DNA from: an uncultured Bacteroidales bacterium
Lineage (GTDB): Bacteria; Bacteroidota; Bacteroidia; Bacteroidales; F082
Reading direction: 5' to 3'
Length of the DNA stretch: 64,000 bases
Assembly (NCBI GenBank): GCA_905234765.1
Contig: CAJOIF010000020.1
Location: 58,876 to 122,875 of the forward strand
The notes under the pieces were generated by a model. It made no database searches. It was not told the origin of the DNA and worked only from the letters and a program-made list of their open reading frames with translations. This document shows, one piece after another, positions 8,307-18,619 of this stretch (its first letter is position 1; every line of letters begins with the position of its first letter). The translations under genes and the position numbers were made by a program.

Positions 8307-11081
8307 ATGAAAAAAATCTCCAAAGCGATTATTTTTGCCCTATTATTGTCGTCAATCCCTACAAGAATCTGGGCTCAAGATCATATGTCAAATCATACAC
8401 AAGCGGTTATCAGGTCACAAGATGCCAATCAGACTCAAAAAGCCCAAATCAGGGATTATGAAAGTGGATTCCTTTTCAATGTCTTTGAAATTGAAAATGT
8501 AGAGGAACGTGTTCAGTTAGCATCAGCACTTGCTATAAGCGACATCTGGATTTGCAACCCGACCGACAATCCAGGCGAATTGTATATCAGGCCCAACAGC
8601 TACCACTCCGACATTCCAATTTATGCCGAATTTGACTATCTTAGGATGATACTTAGAGAAGAGTACGAAGAAGTTTCATTGTTACCAAAAGAGGAGTTCA
8701 CTGAAATCTTCAACTCATGGGCGCACAATATTAGTACTGAATATTATAACTTCCTGATTTCCGACCATCTTGACCGTGCCAATCATTGCATGGATGCTGA
8801 GCCGTTCTGTACTTCTGACGTCTATGATTTCCCTGCTCTCAATAGCGGTTATTCGTGGTCAGGACCTAACTATGGATGCTTGGGCACCTCTCCCACCAAC
8901 AAGCATTCTTTCTGGTACTATATGAGAATTGGTGTCGCGGGCAACATTACCATCTTGATTGAAGCTTCCTTCGATGTCGACTTCGCTCTTTGGGGACCTT
9001 TCAGCAACCAGAACGACCCATGTCCGACAGAAGCTGGGCAAGCAGGTTTATTGACCGCAGATTGCGGCAGTAATTGTCCCAACAACACGTCAAACCCGAA
9101 TTTCTATCCCTCTGGCAATCTCCATGACTGCAGTTTTGATGCACGGCATTATGAGTATGCACACGTTGTAGACGGACAAGTAGGGCAATACTACATCCTC
9201 CTTATCACCAACTATAGCGGAAGTAGCGGTAACATTACGTTCCAAAAATACGCTGGTGATGGCGAAACCGACTGCGGCATCATGCCCGGTATTGTGAGCA
9301 ATGGCGGTCCTTATTGTGTTGGCGAGACCATCCAACTGTCCGTCAATGAACAAAACAGCGCAATCTATTCGTGGATCGGCCCTGATGGTTGGACTTCCGA
9401 TCAGCAGAGCCCAACCCGCCCGAACTGCACCATGAGTATGGCCGGCATCTATGAATGCACCACCACGGTGGGCAACCAATCCGTCACAGCTTCAACTGAA
9501 GTGACCATCTACCCACAACCCTCCGCCAACTTCACTTTCAATACGGCCTGTGAAGGCGACCCCGTGCAGTTCACCAGCACCTCAACCACCAACCCGACGG
9601 GACAGGAAATCACCAGCTTTGAATGGGACTTTGGCGACGGTCAAACCGCCAGTGGCCAAAACGTCAGCCACACCTTTGACCACTATGGCGATTATGAAGT
9701 GACCCTTGACGTGGCAACTGGCGACGGCCACTGCTCCGACCAAAAGACCATGACTGTCACCATTTATGCCATCCCGCAACCTACCGTCTCCGTCAGTCCT
9801 TCCTCCGTCATCTATGGTGGAATTGCTACCCTCACTGCCAACGCGGAGCCACCTGGCAACTACACCTACCATTGGGAGCCTGCCAACATGGTCACAAACC
9901 CAAACAGCCAGACCACACAAACCGTCGCATTGGAAGAGACACAAGTCTACACCGTCACTATCACCAATACAGAAGGCGGCTGTAGCAGCACAGCGCAAGT
10001 CACCGCCATCATGGATGGATCCAACATGAGTGCCACGGTCTCCGCAGACCAGACTGCCATATGCGAAGACGGATCGACAACCTTACACGCCTTGCCCGTT
10101 GCCGGAACAGGGCAATATACCTACAACTGGACACCAGCCAACACCCTTAACAACGGGCACATCCAAAATCCCGTGGCCACGCCGCCCCTCGGCACCACAA
10201 CCTATTCTTGCACCATCAGCGACGGCATTACCACGCAGCAAGTCAGTATTGACATTACCGTACATCCTCACAATGAGTCGGCAGGTTCCATCCCCGCACT
10301 TCCCGATGAAACCGTCTGTGATAGCGCCTTATGGAGCCCGAATGGAATTGTATACACCACAACCGACCTCTTCGACCCCATCAACCACTACTACAACGAG
10401 TCAAACACTTACCACAGAACATATCAAAACCAATTTGGTTGCGACAGCATCGTCACCATGCGCATCCAACTTGAATATACGCCGAATCCCATCGAAATAA
10501 CACCTACAGACGTTATAGCACCCCATTGGGTCGTCACGTCCACCGAGTTTCAGGTCAACAGCTACGAATTCAACATTTGGGAGACAGAGCATCCTTACAC
10601 CTGCCATTGGGATTCCATTACCTGGCAATTCGAGAATCCTGAAATATCATGGGTTCTTGAACCCGACCCCACCACCCATCCTACCGGCAAGAAATGCCGA
10701 ATGTTTGTTCTCAATCATGTCGAGGATACCATTTGGCTCCAAGCCACAGTATATAACAAATGCGCCCTAAATGGCATCACGCAGCGTTATTGGTTCGTGT
10801 GTTCTTATTACGACATAGAAGAGCAAATAGGAAACGCTGCCGACATCAGCGTGGTGCCCAATCCCAACAGTGGAGACATGAGCATTTGTTTCGGTGAGAC
10901 AGCAGGCCCTGTTCGCATTTCGGTATATAATATGCAAGGTGTCGCCATCGACCAATTTAGCATTACCCCCTTGCCTAATAGTCGATATACATACAGCTTA
11001 AACGGACACAAATCTGGGATTTACTTGTTTGTTTTTGATTTTCAAGGAAATACAAAAACAAAACGAGTCATCTTGGAATAA
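8307..11081 (+). CDS. T9SS-sorted protein with Ig-like and PKD domains
   Basis: 924 residues with signal peptide MKKISKAIIFALLLSSIPTR to IWAQ. The N-terminal part shares the DAEPFCTSDVYDFPAL and WYYMRIG motifs with the gene at 1821. Then come an Ig-like segment (GPYCVGETIQL), a PKD domain (WDFGDGQTASGQNVSHTF), two Trp beta-sandwich repeats, the shared PHWVVTSTEFQVNSYEF module, and a T9SS sorting domain (VVPNPNSGDMSICF to TKRVILE) more diverged than those of the paralogs. It lacks the long GCDS array of the gene at 1821, so the two differ mainly by repeat number. Surface or secreted role inferred. Confidence 0.91.
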   Translation: MKKISKAIIFALLLSSIPTRIWAQDHMSNHTQAVIRSQDANQTQKAQIRDYESGFLFNVFEIENVEERVQLASALAISDIWICNPTDNPGELYIRPNSYHSDIPIYAEFDYLRMILREEYEEVSLLPKEEFTEIFNSWAHNISTEYYNFLISDHLDRANHCMDAEPFCTSDVYDFPALNSGYSWSGPNYGCLGTSPTNKHSFWYYMRIGVAGNITILIEASFDVDFALWGPFSNQNDPCPTEAGQAGLLTADCGSNCPNNTSNPNFYPSGNLHDCSFDARHYEYAHVVDGQVGQYYILLITNYSGSSGNITFQKYAGDGETDCGIMPGIVSNGGPYCVGETIQLSVNEQNSAIYSWIGPDGWTSDQQSPTRPNCTMSMAGIYECTTTVGNQSVTASTEVTIYPQPSANFTFNTACEGDPVQFTSTSTTNPTGQEITSFEWDFGDGQTASGQNVSHTFDHYGDYEVTLDVATGDGHCSDQKTMTVTIYAIPQPTVSVSPSSVIYGGIATLTANAEPPGNYTYHWEPANMVTNPNSQTTQTVALEETQVYTVTITNTEGGCSSTAQVTAIMDGSNMSATVSADQTAICEDGSTTLHALPVAGTGQYTYNWTPANTLNNGHIQNPVATPPLGTTTYSCTISDGITTQQVSIDITVHPHNESAGSIPALPDETVCDSALWSPNGIVYTTTDLFDPINHYYNESNTYHRTYQNQFGCDSIVTMRIQLEYTPNPIEITPTDVIAPHWVVTSTEFQVNSYEFNIWETEHPYTCHWDSITWQFENPEISWVLEPDPTTHPTGKKCRMFVLNHVEDTIWLQATVYNKCALNGITQRYWFVCSYYDIEEQIGNAADISVVPNPNSGDMSICFGETAGPVRISVYNMQGVAIDQFSITPLPNSRYTYSLNGHKSGIYLFVFDFQGNTKTKRVILE

Positions 11082-11186
11082 CCAGCACAAAAAAAATCAT
11101 TTCCTTTGTTGCGCGTAAAATATAAATACATAAATTTGCCAATTATTAATCACCCTTTGATTGAATCATTCATAGCAGTAAACACA

Positions 11187-12026
11187 ATGAAGAGGCACTT
11201 TTTCAGAATACTACTATTCTTTTGCGTCTTTTGCGGACTTTCATTTTTTACATCATGCTTGAAAGACGACCCTGAGAATAACAAGACCATCTACTACGCA
11301 TATCAACAAATCCCGAACATTAATGATTTCATGCCCCAATCGCTGCTTCGTGCAATGGGAGATGAAAACTTGTATTATGGTGACGAACCGCCCAAAATCG
11401 AGGGGGCTTTCGTCGCCAATGATAGTTGGATTACCGAAGTTCTTAAGACGCCAACCAGTCCGTTACTGTTTCCTAACGTCCCCACCAATGCGGGATGCCA
11501 ATATTTCGAGTTTTACGAGCAGCACAAAGGTATTGCTAAGATGACTTTCAGGAATCCGCATGAAGGTTCTATCACGGAGTATTCTTCCACAGACACAACC
11601 TACTCCATTGTCAGCGAAAATCCCGATTTGTTTATCAACGACTCCATTGCTCCCGTCTATTTCAAGCAAGGCAACTACGACAAGGAGAACTTCCACACTG
11701 TATATATCATGGGACATGACCCGTACTTTACTATATACTATTATGAAATCCGAGACATGTGGCTAAAAGCGCAGCCTCTTAACGCCATCATCATATCCGG
11801 CAAAGTCGAAACGGAAACCGTCACTGTGGAAGACACCGTCAGTCATACGACAAGCACCGTTGAACGGACTTTCATCAAGGACTTCAGATGGGGCATCGAA
11901 GCCATGAAATATTATAAAGAGACCCCACAATCATTGCAATGGGTATCGATGGGAAGAGCCCTCTCGCCAGGTGACGTGCTGTTGCTCAAAAACCAAGGCA
12001 ACGTCTATATGGGCCAATATCACTAA
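11187..12026 (+). CDS. Putative lipoprotein of unknown function
   Basis: 279 residues. Start set at 11187, giving a lipoprotein signal (MKRHFFRILLFFCVFCGLSF) with the lipobox FFTSC at about residue 25. No known domain was recognised. The body is rich in Tyr and aromatic residues and contains a negatively charged start (CLKDDPENN), typical of Bacteroidetes surface-exposed lipoproteins. It sits 23 bases upstream of a small barrel protein gene and is probably cotranscribed with it. This suggests a shared cell-envelope role, perhaps linked to the T9SS proteins upstream. Confidence 0.75.
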   Translation: MKRHFFRILLFFCVFCGLSFFTSCLKDDPENNKTIYYAYQQIPNINDFMPQSLLRAMGDENLYYGDEPPKIEGAFVANDSWITEVLKTPTSPLLFPNVPTNAGCQYFEFYEQHKGIAKMTFRNPHEGSITEYSSTDTTYSIVSENPDLFINDSIAPVYFKQGNYDKENFHTVYIMGHDPYFTIYYYEIRDMWLKAQPLNAIIISGKVETETVTVEDTVSHTTSTVERTFIKDFRWGIEAMKYYKETPQSLQWVSMGRALSPGDVLLLKNQGNVYMGQYH

Positions 12027-12049
12027 TAACCACCCAAGATTCAAGCAGA

Positions 12050-12925
12050 ATGAAAAAGTCATCAGTCATAATCCTCATAGCTTTTCTAATCATCAGCGGG
12101 ACGGTCAAGGCCCAGTTCAACAAGCCTTTGACGGTTCGTAATCAATTCAATTCAAGCCAGGCAAGATACAACATTGGCCTCATCGGAGGCGTTACTTCCA
12201 CTTATTGGCTTCACTTTGGAGGCACCAAGACACCCTATCAACAGCCTTTCAACTTTGGCATCACTGGTGGTTTGGTCGTGGAAAGGATACTGAACAAGGA
12301 TATGAGCGTTGGAGTTGAAGCCCTTTACGCCATGCGCAACACGCAACTTCATTATGAAGTGCTGAACTTTCCTGTGGCTCTCAACCAAAACAAGGATTAT
12401 TACCGACAATTTAGCGTCGAATACCAAGAGATCAACATACAAACTCCTTTTACCTATTATTTTGGGCAAGGCAACATCAGGCCATTTGCGTTTGGCGCAC
12501 CTAGAATCAGTATTCCTCTTTCAGGCAGTATGAATTGGCAGAAAAAAGAGATTCTGAACTATGGCACCGCCAATCAGACCTACAATGAAGCCGATGTCGT
12601 TGATGAAACCGTGGAGATGACTGCCCAGAACACCCGTCAGTTCAATGTGGGTCTTGTACTCGGTGGAGGTGTGTTGTTCAAAATCAATTTCAGCAATTAT
12701 TATCTGCTCCTCAAAGCCGATGCCTCCTATCACGCAGCCGTCATCAACTCTTTCACAAGAGAGGAACGCCATGGCGAGTCTCAGAATGTGGTGGGGGCAA
12801 CCTATATCGACCCCTATCTTTTGGGTATGCGTTTCAATACCGACGCCACTGTTAGGATTACCCTCTCGTTCCCTCTCAAGAAGCAGTTGAAAGGTGCTTG
12901 CATGAGATGGGGTGAATATGATTGA
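12050..12925 (+). CDS. Outer-membrane beta-barrel protein, PorT-like
   Basis: 291 residues with signal peptide ending at VKAQ. The mature protein shows alternating hydrophobic strands and glycine turns (NIGLIGGVTSTYWLHFGG, FNFGITGGLVVERIL, VGLVLGGGVLFKI) and ends in a beta-strand-like segment (ATVRITLSFPL), though the last residues are charged. This matches the PorT-like or porin-family barrels of Bacteroidetes. PorT belongs to the T9SS apparatus in Porphyromonas, but sequence alone does not show that this copy is part of it. It follows the lipoprotein gene by 23 bases. Confidence 0.7.
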   Translation: MKKSSVIILIAFLIISGTVKAQFNKPLTVRNQFNSSQARYNIGLIGGVTSTYWLHFGGTKTPYQQPFNFGITGGLVVERILNKDMSVGVEALYAMRNTQLHYEVLNFPVALNQNKDYYRQFSVEYQEINIQTPFTYYFGQGNIRPFAFGAPRISIPLSGSMNWQKKEILNYGTANQTYNEADVVDETVEMTAQNTRQFNVGLVLGGGVLFKINFSNYYLLLKADASYHAAVINSFTREERHGESQNVVGATYIDPYLLGMRFNTDATVRITLSFPLKKQLKGACMRWGEYD

Positions 12926-12956
12926 GTTGAGAGTTGAGAGTTGAAAGTTGAGAGAT

Positions 12957-12980
12957 AGAGACGCAATTCTTTGCGTCTCT
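12957..12980 (+). terminator. GAGACGCAA hairpin with T run
   Basis: AGAGACGCAA pairs with TTGCGTCTCT around a 4-nt loop and is followed by TTTTC, so it can end transcription of the barrel gene. It belongs to the GTAGAGACG palindrome family seen at 51369, 60399 and 61091. It is preceded by a short degenerate repeat of GAGTTGA units (12923-12956). Confidence 0.6.
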
Positions 12981-13035
12981 TTTCCGATTAAAGAAAACAT
13001 AACAACAACATAAGTGTCATTAAAACCTAAGTAAA

Positions 13036-16000
13036 ATGAAAAAGTCATTACCCTTTGCGTTTGTCCTTGTACTGTTTGCCCTCATCGGCAACACAGTCTT
13101 GGCACAGACCTTCGATTATCCCCTCAAGGGGAAGCAAGGCTTCAACCTGACTGAAAAGACCCGCGATGGACTGCACATCAGTTACAATGTGGGCCAAGTC
13201 ACCCTCAACGCCATCAACTACCGTGGCGAAGAGATGAATGAGGTGAGCATCAAAGCCATCACCATCCCCAACGACGCCGGCCTGCCCAATCTGCCAGCCG
13301 AGAGCCGTATGATGGCCATCCCGCATGGTGCCACCGCCACCCTCCATGTGGTGAGCTTCGACAAGGAAGTCATCCACAACGTCAACATCGCGCCTGCCCT
13401 CCGTATCCAATCGGAGAACGAGGAGCCTGACATGAACTATGTAAAAGACATGAAGGTTTACAGCAAGAATGCCTACTATCCGGCTGAGCCTTTCGTCATG
13501 AGCAACACGTACATCCGTGGCGTTGATGCCATTACGGTTGCCGTCACTCCTTTCCAATACAATCCCGTCACAAAAGACCTGATTGTTTACACCAACGTTG
13601 AGCTTTCAGTGACCTTCGAAGGCGGTAACGGACACTTTGGCGAAGACCGTTTGCGTTCCCCCTATTGGGACCCCATCCTCGCTGCAGAGTTGGCTAACTA
13701 CGACCAGCTGCCCGTCATCGACTATGAAGCTCGTATGCAGCAATGGCTGCGCGACGGTGCCGACGGTGCTGAGTACCTCATCATCACGCCCAACAACGAT
13801 GCTTGGGCTGAGTATGCCAACCAACTGAAAGAGTACCGTACCCGTCAAGGTATCCTCACCCAAGTGGTGCGCCTCGACGAAATGCCTGCCACCAGCACTG
13901 CCCAGATGAAGGCATGGTTCCACAATGCATACAACACATGGGAAATCGCTCCCGTGGCGGTCTGCATGTTAGGCGACCACGGCACCAACATGGGCCAATA
14001 CATCCCCGCTGAGACTGCTCCGCACCCTTACGGTAGCTGCATCACCGACAACGGCTACGCCGATGTGGTGGGCAACGACAACCTGCCTGACATCGTGTTC
14101 TCGCGCCTAATCGCCGAGACCCCTGACCAATTGCCCGTTTTCGTTGGCAAACAACTCGAATACGAATACACCAACCCCAATATGGATCCCAGCTTCTACA
14201 CCAGCCCCATCACCGCATTGGGTTGGCAGACCGAGCGTTGGTTCCAGATTTGCTCTGAGGTGGTCGGTGGCTATTTCCGTCTCCATGACTACACGCCCAA
14301 TCGTATCAACTGCATCTACAGCGGTACTCCTGGCAGCAGTTGGTCGTCGAACCAAAACACCTCTATGGTAACCAGCTACTTCGGCCCCAATGGATTGGGT
14401 TACATCCCCGATTCGCCAAGCCAAATGGGAGGCTGGACGGGTGGCACGCCCCAACAAGTGGTGGATGCCATCAACGCTGGTTCGTTCTGGCTGCAGCACC
14501 GCGACCATGGTGAAGAGCATGGCTGGGGTGAACCCGCTGTGAAGAACTCGCACGTGGCCCAGATGAACAACGTGGGCAAGCTGCCTTTCGTCATGTCCAT
14601 CAACTGCCTCACAGGTAAGTACAATTACAACGACGACTGCTTCGCAGAGGCTTGGATGCGCCGCACCTACAACGGCGAAAACGCTGGTGCCGTGGGTATC
14701 CTCTGCCCCACCGAGACCTCCTACTCCTTCGTCAACGACACCTACGTCTGGGGTGTTTACGACCTCTTTGACGGCAATTTCATGCCTGACTACGGCCCGT
14801 ATGCCGCCAACACTGGCAACTGGATGCCCGCCTTCGGTAATGTGGCTGGAAAATACTTCCTTGCCCAAAGCTCATGGCCTTACAACACCGACGACAAGGA
14901 CATCACCTACACCATGTTCACCGCCCACTGCGACGCTTTCTTGCGCATCTACACGCAAGTGCCGCAAGAGATGGATGTCACCCACCCCGAGGTCATCATC
15001 GCTGGCTTGGGTGAAGCCACCATTACCGCTCCAGAAGGCTGCATGATCAGCTTGGTCGTTGAAAATGCTGAAGGTGGTTGGGATATCATCGCCGTGGCTG
15101 AAGCCACTGGTGACCCGCAAACCATCACATTTGAGCCGCAAGTGCCTCCGACCGAAATCAACCTCGTCGTGACTGGCCAGAACTACCTGCGCTATGAGGC
15201 TGTCATGGGTGTCATCCCCGCCGATGGCCCGTATATCGTTTACGACAGCAAGGTACTCCACGACCAAAACGGGAACGACCAACTCGACTTCGGCGAAGCT
15301 GTCAGCCTCGACGTCACCATGAAGAACGTCGGCAGCGATCCGATGGAAGCCTTTGAGGCCGTCCTCACCACCGAATCAGAATATATCACCATCACTGATG
15401 GCACGGCACAATATGCAGGAATGGATCCTAACGCCACACAAACCGTGGCCAACGCTTTCTCCTTCAGCGTAGCCAACAATGTGCCAGACAATACAAGCAA
15501 CCGTTTCACCATCACCGTGACCAATGGCGATGATGTATATGTAAGCAACCTCTCCATAAAAGCTTATGCCCCCGTCTTCGACATCGGCAATATGATCATC
15601 ACCGAAGTCAACGGAAATGGCAATGGCCGTTTGGATGCCGGTGAGACTGCCACACTCAGTTTCCCCATCGAGAACAATGGACATGCAGATGCCGCTTCCA
15701 CCATGGCAGCCTTGGAGATGCTCTCGCCATACATTATTGTTTCAGAAAGCTCCGTCATCTTTAGTAATTTCAATGCTGGTGAGACCCAGACTGCAGTCTA
15801 CAACATCACCATCGACGAAAGCACACCTTTCGGCTACAGCTGTCCGCTTTCTCTTAACGTAGCTTCGGGTCAATACAATGCCCAACAAGATTATATCGTT
15901 AAGGTCGGCCTCGTAGTTGAAGACTTTGAGTCTGGTGAATTGGGCGAAAGCTGGTCCAACGATGCCACTTATCCGTGGACGATTGTCACAACCGACCCGT

Positions 16001-17619
16001 ACGAAGGCACCTATTGCGTAAAAAGTGGTGGTGCTGGCGTCAGTAACGTCACTTCCAACCTCAGTCTGGTGCATGAGGCTGGCTCAAACGACACCATTTC
16101 CTTCTATTATAAGGTATCGTCAGAAAGCGGCTACGACAAGTTGCATTTCTACATTGACGGACAAGAGAAAAACAACTGGTCGGGCACCGTCGCTTGGACT
16201 AAGGCAGCCTATCCCGTCAGCGCAGGCACCCATACCTATAAATGGACCTATACCAAGGACGGCAGCGTCAACAGCGGCAGCGACTGTGCTTGGATTGACT
16301 TCATCGGCCTACCTTCCGCCCGCGTCATGGCTGGCACCGCTGGCTACGATATGTCGGTATGCGAAGGCAATGATGCCCAAATCGTGGGCTATGCCATCCA
16401 TTACGACAACTTGCAATGGACCACATCAGGAGACGGCACCTTCAACGATGCCACCATCCCGATGCCCCTCTACACACCTGGTGCCCAAGACCTCATCAAC
16501 CGTCAGGTCACGCTGAGCCTTACCATCAACGGCGGCGGTAACACCATCTCCGACGAGATGACGCTGTTCATCGTGGACAATGTGGAGATTGAAAACGCAC
16601 TCACAAACGTCCACTATTGTGCCACCGATGTGCCGCAACCTATTGCAGTGACTATCTCTGGCGATTACGTCTCGTTCCAATGGCTGACCAACGGCGATGG
16701 CACATTTGAAGATGCCTCTGCATTGGAAACCACTTACACTCCTGGCCTCATCGACATTAACAATGGCGTAACGCTAACCGCATTTGTCGTATCGACCGGC
16801 TGTGGTTCCATAACCTATGAGTATCCATTTGACATGAGCCCGCTGCCTGAAATGACTTTTGAAGTTGGAGCCACCAGCATTTGCGAAGGCAAAGAAGTGG
16901 ACATCGAATTCACCTTCACAGGCACGCCTCCGTTTACCGTAGAAACCCAAGGAACCATTGATTTGGAAACCTTCGTAGCCGAAAGCAACAATTACACACT
17001 GACAATCACGCCTACGCTTCCGTATAGCTTGACTGTGACGAAAGTGTCCGATGCCAACGGTTGTGAAATCTCACCTATGCAATCCATTGACCTTGAACTG
17101 ACTCCTTCGGTTGCACAGCCCGAAATCAACGGTGCAGGCGACGTGGATGTACGCCTCACGCCCACCTCGACCTACACCATCGCCAACGGTGTGGAAGTCG
17201 GTTACAGCATTGAGCCTGCAGAGGCAGGAACGCTGCAACCCTCCGTTGACAACATGACGGTAGTGGTCTTTTGGAGCGAAACTTACAAAGGCGAAGCCAT
17301 CCTAACTGCAACACCTTCTGCGGAATGCAACTTCGGTAACGGCACGAAGATCATCACCGTGAGAAACTCATCCAATGTCGACGAGTTTGGCAGCCAAGCC
17401 AGCCTCTACCCCAACCCGACCAATGGCAATGTCACCATTGAGGCGGAGGGCATGACACGCCTCACCGTGGTGAACGAACTTGGCCAAGTGTTGTATGATG
17501 CCGAGGTGAACAGCGACTCTGAGACGCTCAACATGAGCCAATTCGGCGTGGGCGTGTTCATGATTCGCATCTATACCGAGAGCGGCATGAGCGTTAAGCG
17601 CGTGAACGTAATCAGATAA
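13036..17619 (+). CDS. Gingipain-like C25 cysteine peptidase with T9SS signal
   Basis: 1527 residues with signal peptide MKKSLPFAFVLVLFALIGNT to VLAQ. An N-terminal propeptide-like region is followed by a C25 catalytic domain (about residues 240-640). The catalytic His is H491 in RDHGE and the nucleophile is C524 in SINCLTG, followed by the family motif CFAEAWMR. C-terminal to it are several Ig-like/CARDB-like beta domains (about 700-1440) and a type A T9SS sorting domain (ASLYPNPTNGNVTIE to VNVIR). Expected to be exported through T9SS and to cleave host or dietary proteins after basic residues, although specificity cannot be read here. It is an independent transcription unit with its own upstream hairpin. 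Gingipain homologs in commensals often have unknown substrates. Confidence 0.93.
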   Translation: MKKSLPFAFVLVLFALIGNTVLAQTFDYPLKGKQGFNLTEKTRDGLHISYNVGQVTLNAINYRGEEMNEVSIKAITIPNDAGLPNLPAESRMMAIPHGATATLHVVSFDKEVIHNVNIAPALRIQSENEEPDMNYVKDMKVYSKNAYYPAEPFVMSNTYIRGVDAITVAVTPFQYNPVTKDLIVYTNVELSVTFEGGNGHFGEDRLRSPYWDPILAAELANYDQLPVIDYEARMQQWLRDGADGAEYLIITPNNDAWAEYANQLKEYRTRQGILTQVVRLDEMPATSTAQMKAWFHNAYNTWEIAPVAVCMLGDHGTNMGQYIPAETAPHPYGSCITDNGYADVVGNDNLPDIVFSRLIAETPDQLPVFVGKQLEYEYTNPNMDPSFYTSPITALGWQTERWFQICSEVVGGYFRLHDYTPNRINCIYSGTPGSSWSSNQNTSMVTSYFGPNGLGYIPDSPSQMGGWTGGTPQQVVDAINAGSFWLQHRDHGEEHGWGEPAVKNSHVAQMNNVGKLPFVMSINCLTGKYNYNDDCFAEAWMRRTYNGENAGAVGILCPTETSYSFVNDTYVWGVYDLFDGNFMPDYGPYAANTGNWMPAFGNVAGKYFLAQSSWPYNTDDKDITYTMFTAHCDAFLRIYTQVPQEMDVTHPEVIIAGLGEATITAPEGCMISLVVENAEGGWDIIAVAEATGDPQTITFEPQVPPTEINLVVTGQNYLRYEAVMGVIPADGPYIVYDSKVLHDQNGNDQLDFGEAVSLDVTMKNVGSDPMEAFEAVLTTESEYITITDGTAQYAGMDPNATQTVANAFSFSVANNVPDNTSNRFTITVTNGDDVYVSNLSIKAYAPVFDIGNMIITEVNGNGNGRLDAGETATLSFPIENNGHADAASTMAALEMLSPYIIVSESSVIFSNFNAGETQTAVYNITIDESTPFGYSCPLSLNVASGQYNAQQDYIVKVGLVVEDFESGELGESWSNDATYPWTIVTTDPYEGTYCVKSGGAGVSNVTSNLSLVHEAGSNDTISFYYKVSSESGYDKLHFYIDGQEKNNWSGTVAWTKAAYPVSAGTHTYKWTYTKDGSVNSGSDCAWIDFIGLPSARVMAGTAGYDMSVCEGNDAQIVGYAIHYDNLQWTTSGDGTFNDATIPMPLYTPGAQDLINRQVTLSLTINGGGNTISDEMTLFIVDNVEIENALTNVHYCATDVPQPIAVTISGDYVSFQWLTNGDGTFEDASALETTYTPGLIDINNGVTLTAFVVSTGCGSITYEYPFDMSPLPEMTFEVGATSICEGKEVDIEFTFTGTPPFTVETQGTIDLETFVAESNNYTLTITPTLPYSLTVTKVSDANGCEISPMQSIDLELTPSVAQPEINGAGDVDVRLTPTSTYTIANGVEVGYSIEPAEAGTLQPSVDNMTVVVFWSETYKGEAILTATPSAECNFGNGTKIITVRNSSNVDEFGSQASLYPNPTNGNVTIEAEGMTRLTVVNELGQVLYDAEVNSDSETLNMSQFGVGVFMIRIYTESGMSVKRVNVIR

Positions 17620-17624
17620 TCGAT

Positions 17625-17699
17625 TGTAGGGCTGTCGTACCACGGCAGCCGCATGTTACACGATTTGTCATGCGGCTGCCACGATGTGACAGCCCTACA
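17625..17699. repeat. GGGCTGTC/GGCAGCC palindrome between convergent genes
   Basis: Two inverted copies of a 31-nt unit (TGTAGGGCTGTCGT then CACGGCAGCCGCATG) face each other around a 13-nt centre, forming a long hairpin. Related units lie at 40364-40435, in the opposite arrangement, and at 59857-59887. It sits between convergent genes and may also stop transcription. Confidence 0.75.
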
Positions 17700-17710
17700 G
17701 CCCAAAATCG

Positions 17711-17743
17711 AAAACGGCTGGCCCAAAAGGTCAGCCGTTTCTC
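17711..17743. terminator. Bidirectional hairpin between convergent genes
   Basis: AAACGGCTG pairs with CAGCCGTTT around an 11-nt loop, with A-rich and T-rich flanks on either side. It can serve both the peptidase gene (plus strand) and the lipoprotein gene (minus strand). Confidence 0.65.
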
Positions 17744-17777
17744 ATTACAAGGATATGAAAAAGAATTTACTTTCAGT

Positions 17778-18551
17778 TTATCGCGTAGGCGGATCGATGC
17801 GTTGGACGCTACCGCTACCTGCGATTCTGCCCTCAGTGACGGCATCACCATAGTATTTGATGTCGCCTGAGCCGGCAACGAAATAGTCCAGTTTGCTGTT
17901 CACCTTGGCGGTAATGTCGCCCGAGCCGGCCACATCGGCATCCAAGTCCTGGATATCGGCGTAGGAAACAATCGTTCCCGAACCGGCAATGTCGGCTTCA
18001 AGCTTTCGAATCGTACCTCTTTCGATACGGATGTCGCCCGAGCCAGCCACACTCAATTCCAAATGATCGACATTGGTCTCATCATTGAAATTGATATTGC
18101 CCGAACCAGCCAAATCGACCTCCAAGCTCGACGCATTCAAGGGACTGTTGAAATTAAGGTCGCCACTGCCTGCAAGGCTGACTTCGTCCATGCTCGGAGC
18201 AGTGATGTCGATGACAAATTCCGTGGCGCGAAGGTTGTCGTTCTTATGCTCTTTAGTGCGACCCAAACACAAATCGCCGTCTTTCACCTTGATTTCAAGA
18301 TAGTCGAAAAGGTTTTCGTCCACACGAACGGAGCAGGAATAGGTTTCCGCCACAGTGAAATTGACCGTAGCAGGCAGCACAGTGGAGATTTCGTTGAAAG
18401 CAGTCACGTCGTAGTTGCGTGTGACAACATTGCCGTTGCCAGTGATGGTTTCTCCGCCCAATGAATCAAAGTCGAAGTCGAAGGAAAAGTTGCACGAGCT
18501 TAAGGTCATGCCCATGAAAGCCAAAATGCCAATCAAATAGTGTTTTTTCAT
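17778..18551 (-). CDS. GIN-domain (DUF2807) lipoprotein
   Basis: 257 residues. Signal peptide MKKHYLIGILAFMGMTLSSC with the lipobox LSSC at about residue 20, then an FDFDFDS linker. The body is a run of beta-helix rungs marked by AGSGD or AGSGN about every 20 residues (at least seven), the hallmark of the GIN/DUF2807 family, annotated as putative autotransporter adhesin head domains. The protein should sit on the cell envelope. Family members are poorly understood; in Bacteroidetes they often lie near regulators of envelope stress. It is followed by a bidirectional hairpin and preceded by the M28 peptidase gene 68 bases upstream. Confidence 0.88.
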   Translation of the reverse strand: MKKHYLIGILAFMGMTLSSCNFSFDFDFDSLGGETITGNGNVVTRNYDVTAFNEISTVLPATVNFTVAETYSCSVRVDENLFDYLEIKVKDGDLCLGRTKEHKNDNLRATEFVIDITAPSMDEVSLAGSGDLNFNSPLNASSLEVDLAGSGNINFNDETNVDHLELSVAGSGDIRIERGTIRKLEADIAGSGTIVSYADIQDLDADVAGSGDITAKVNSKLDYFVAGSGDIKYYGDAVTEGRIAGSGSVQRIDPPTR

Positions 18552-18619
18552 TGTTATTGAGGTTTATTTGTGGTAATACGGAATTTATCTTAAAAAGTTA
18601 CAGTTTGATGTGGATTTTG

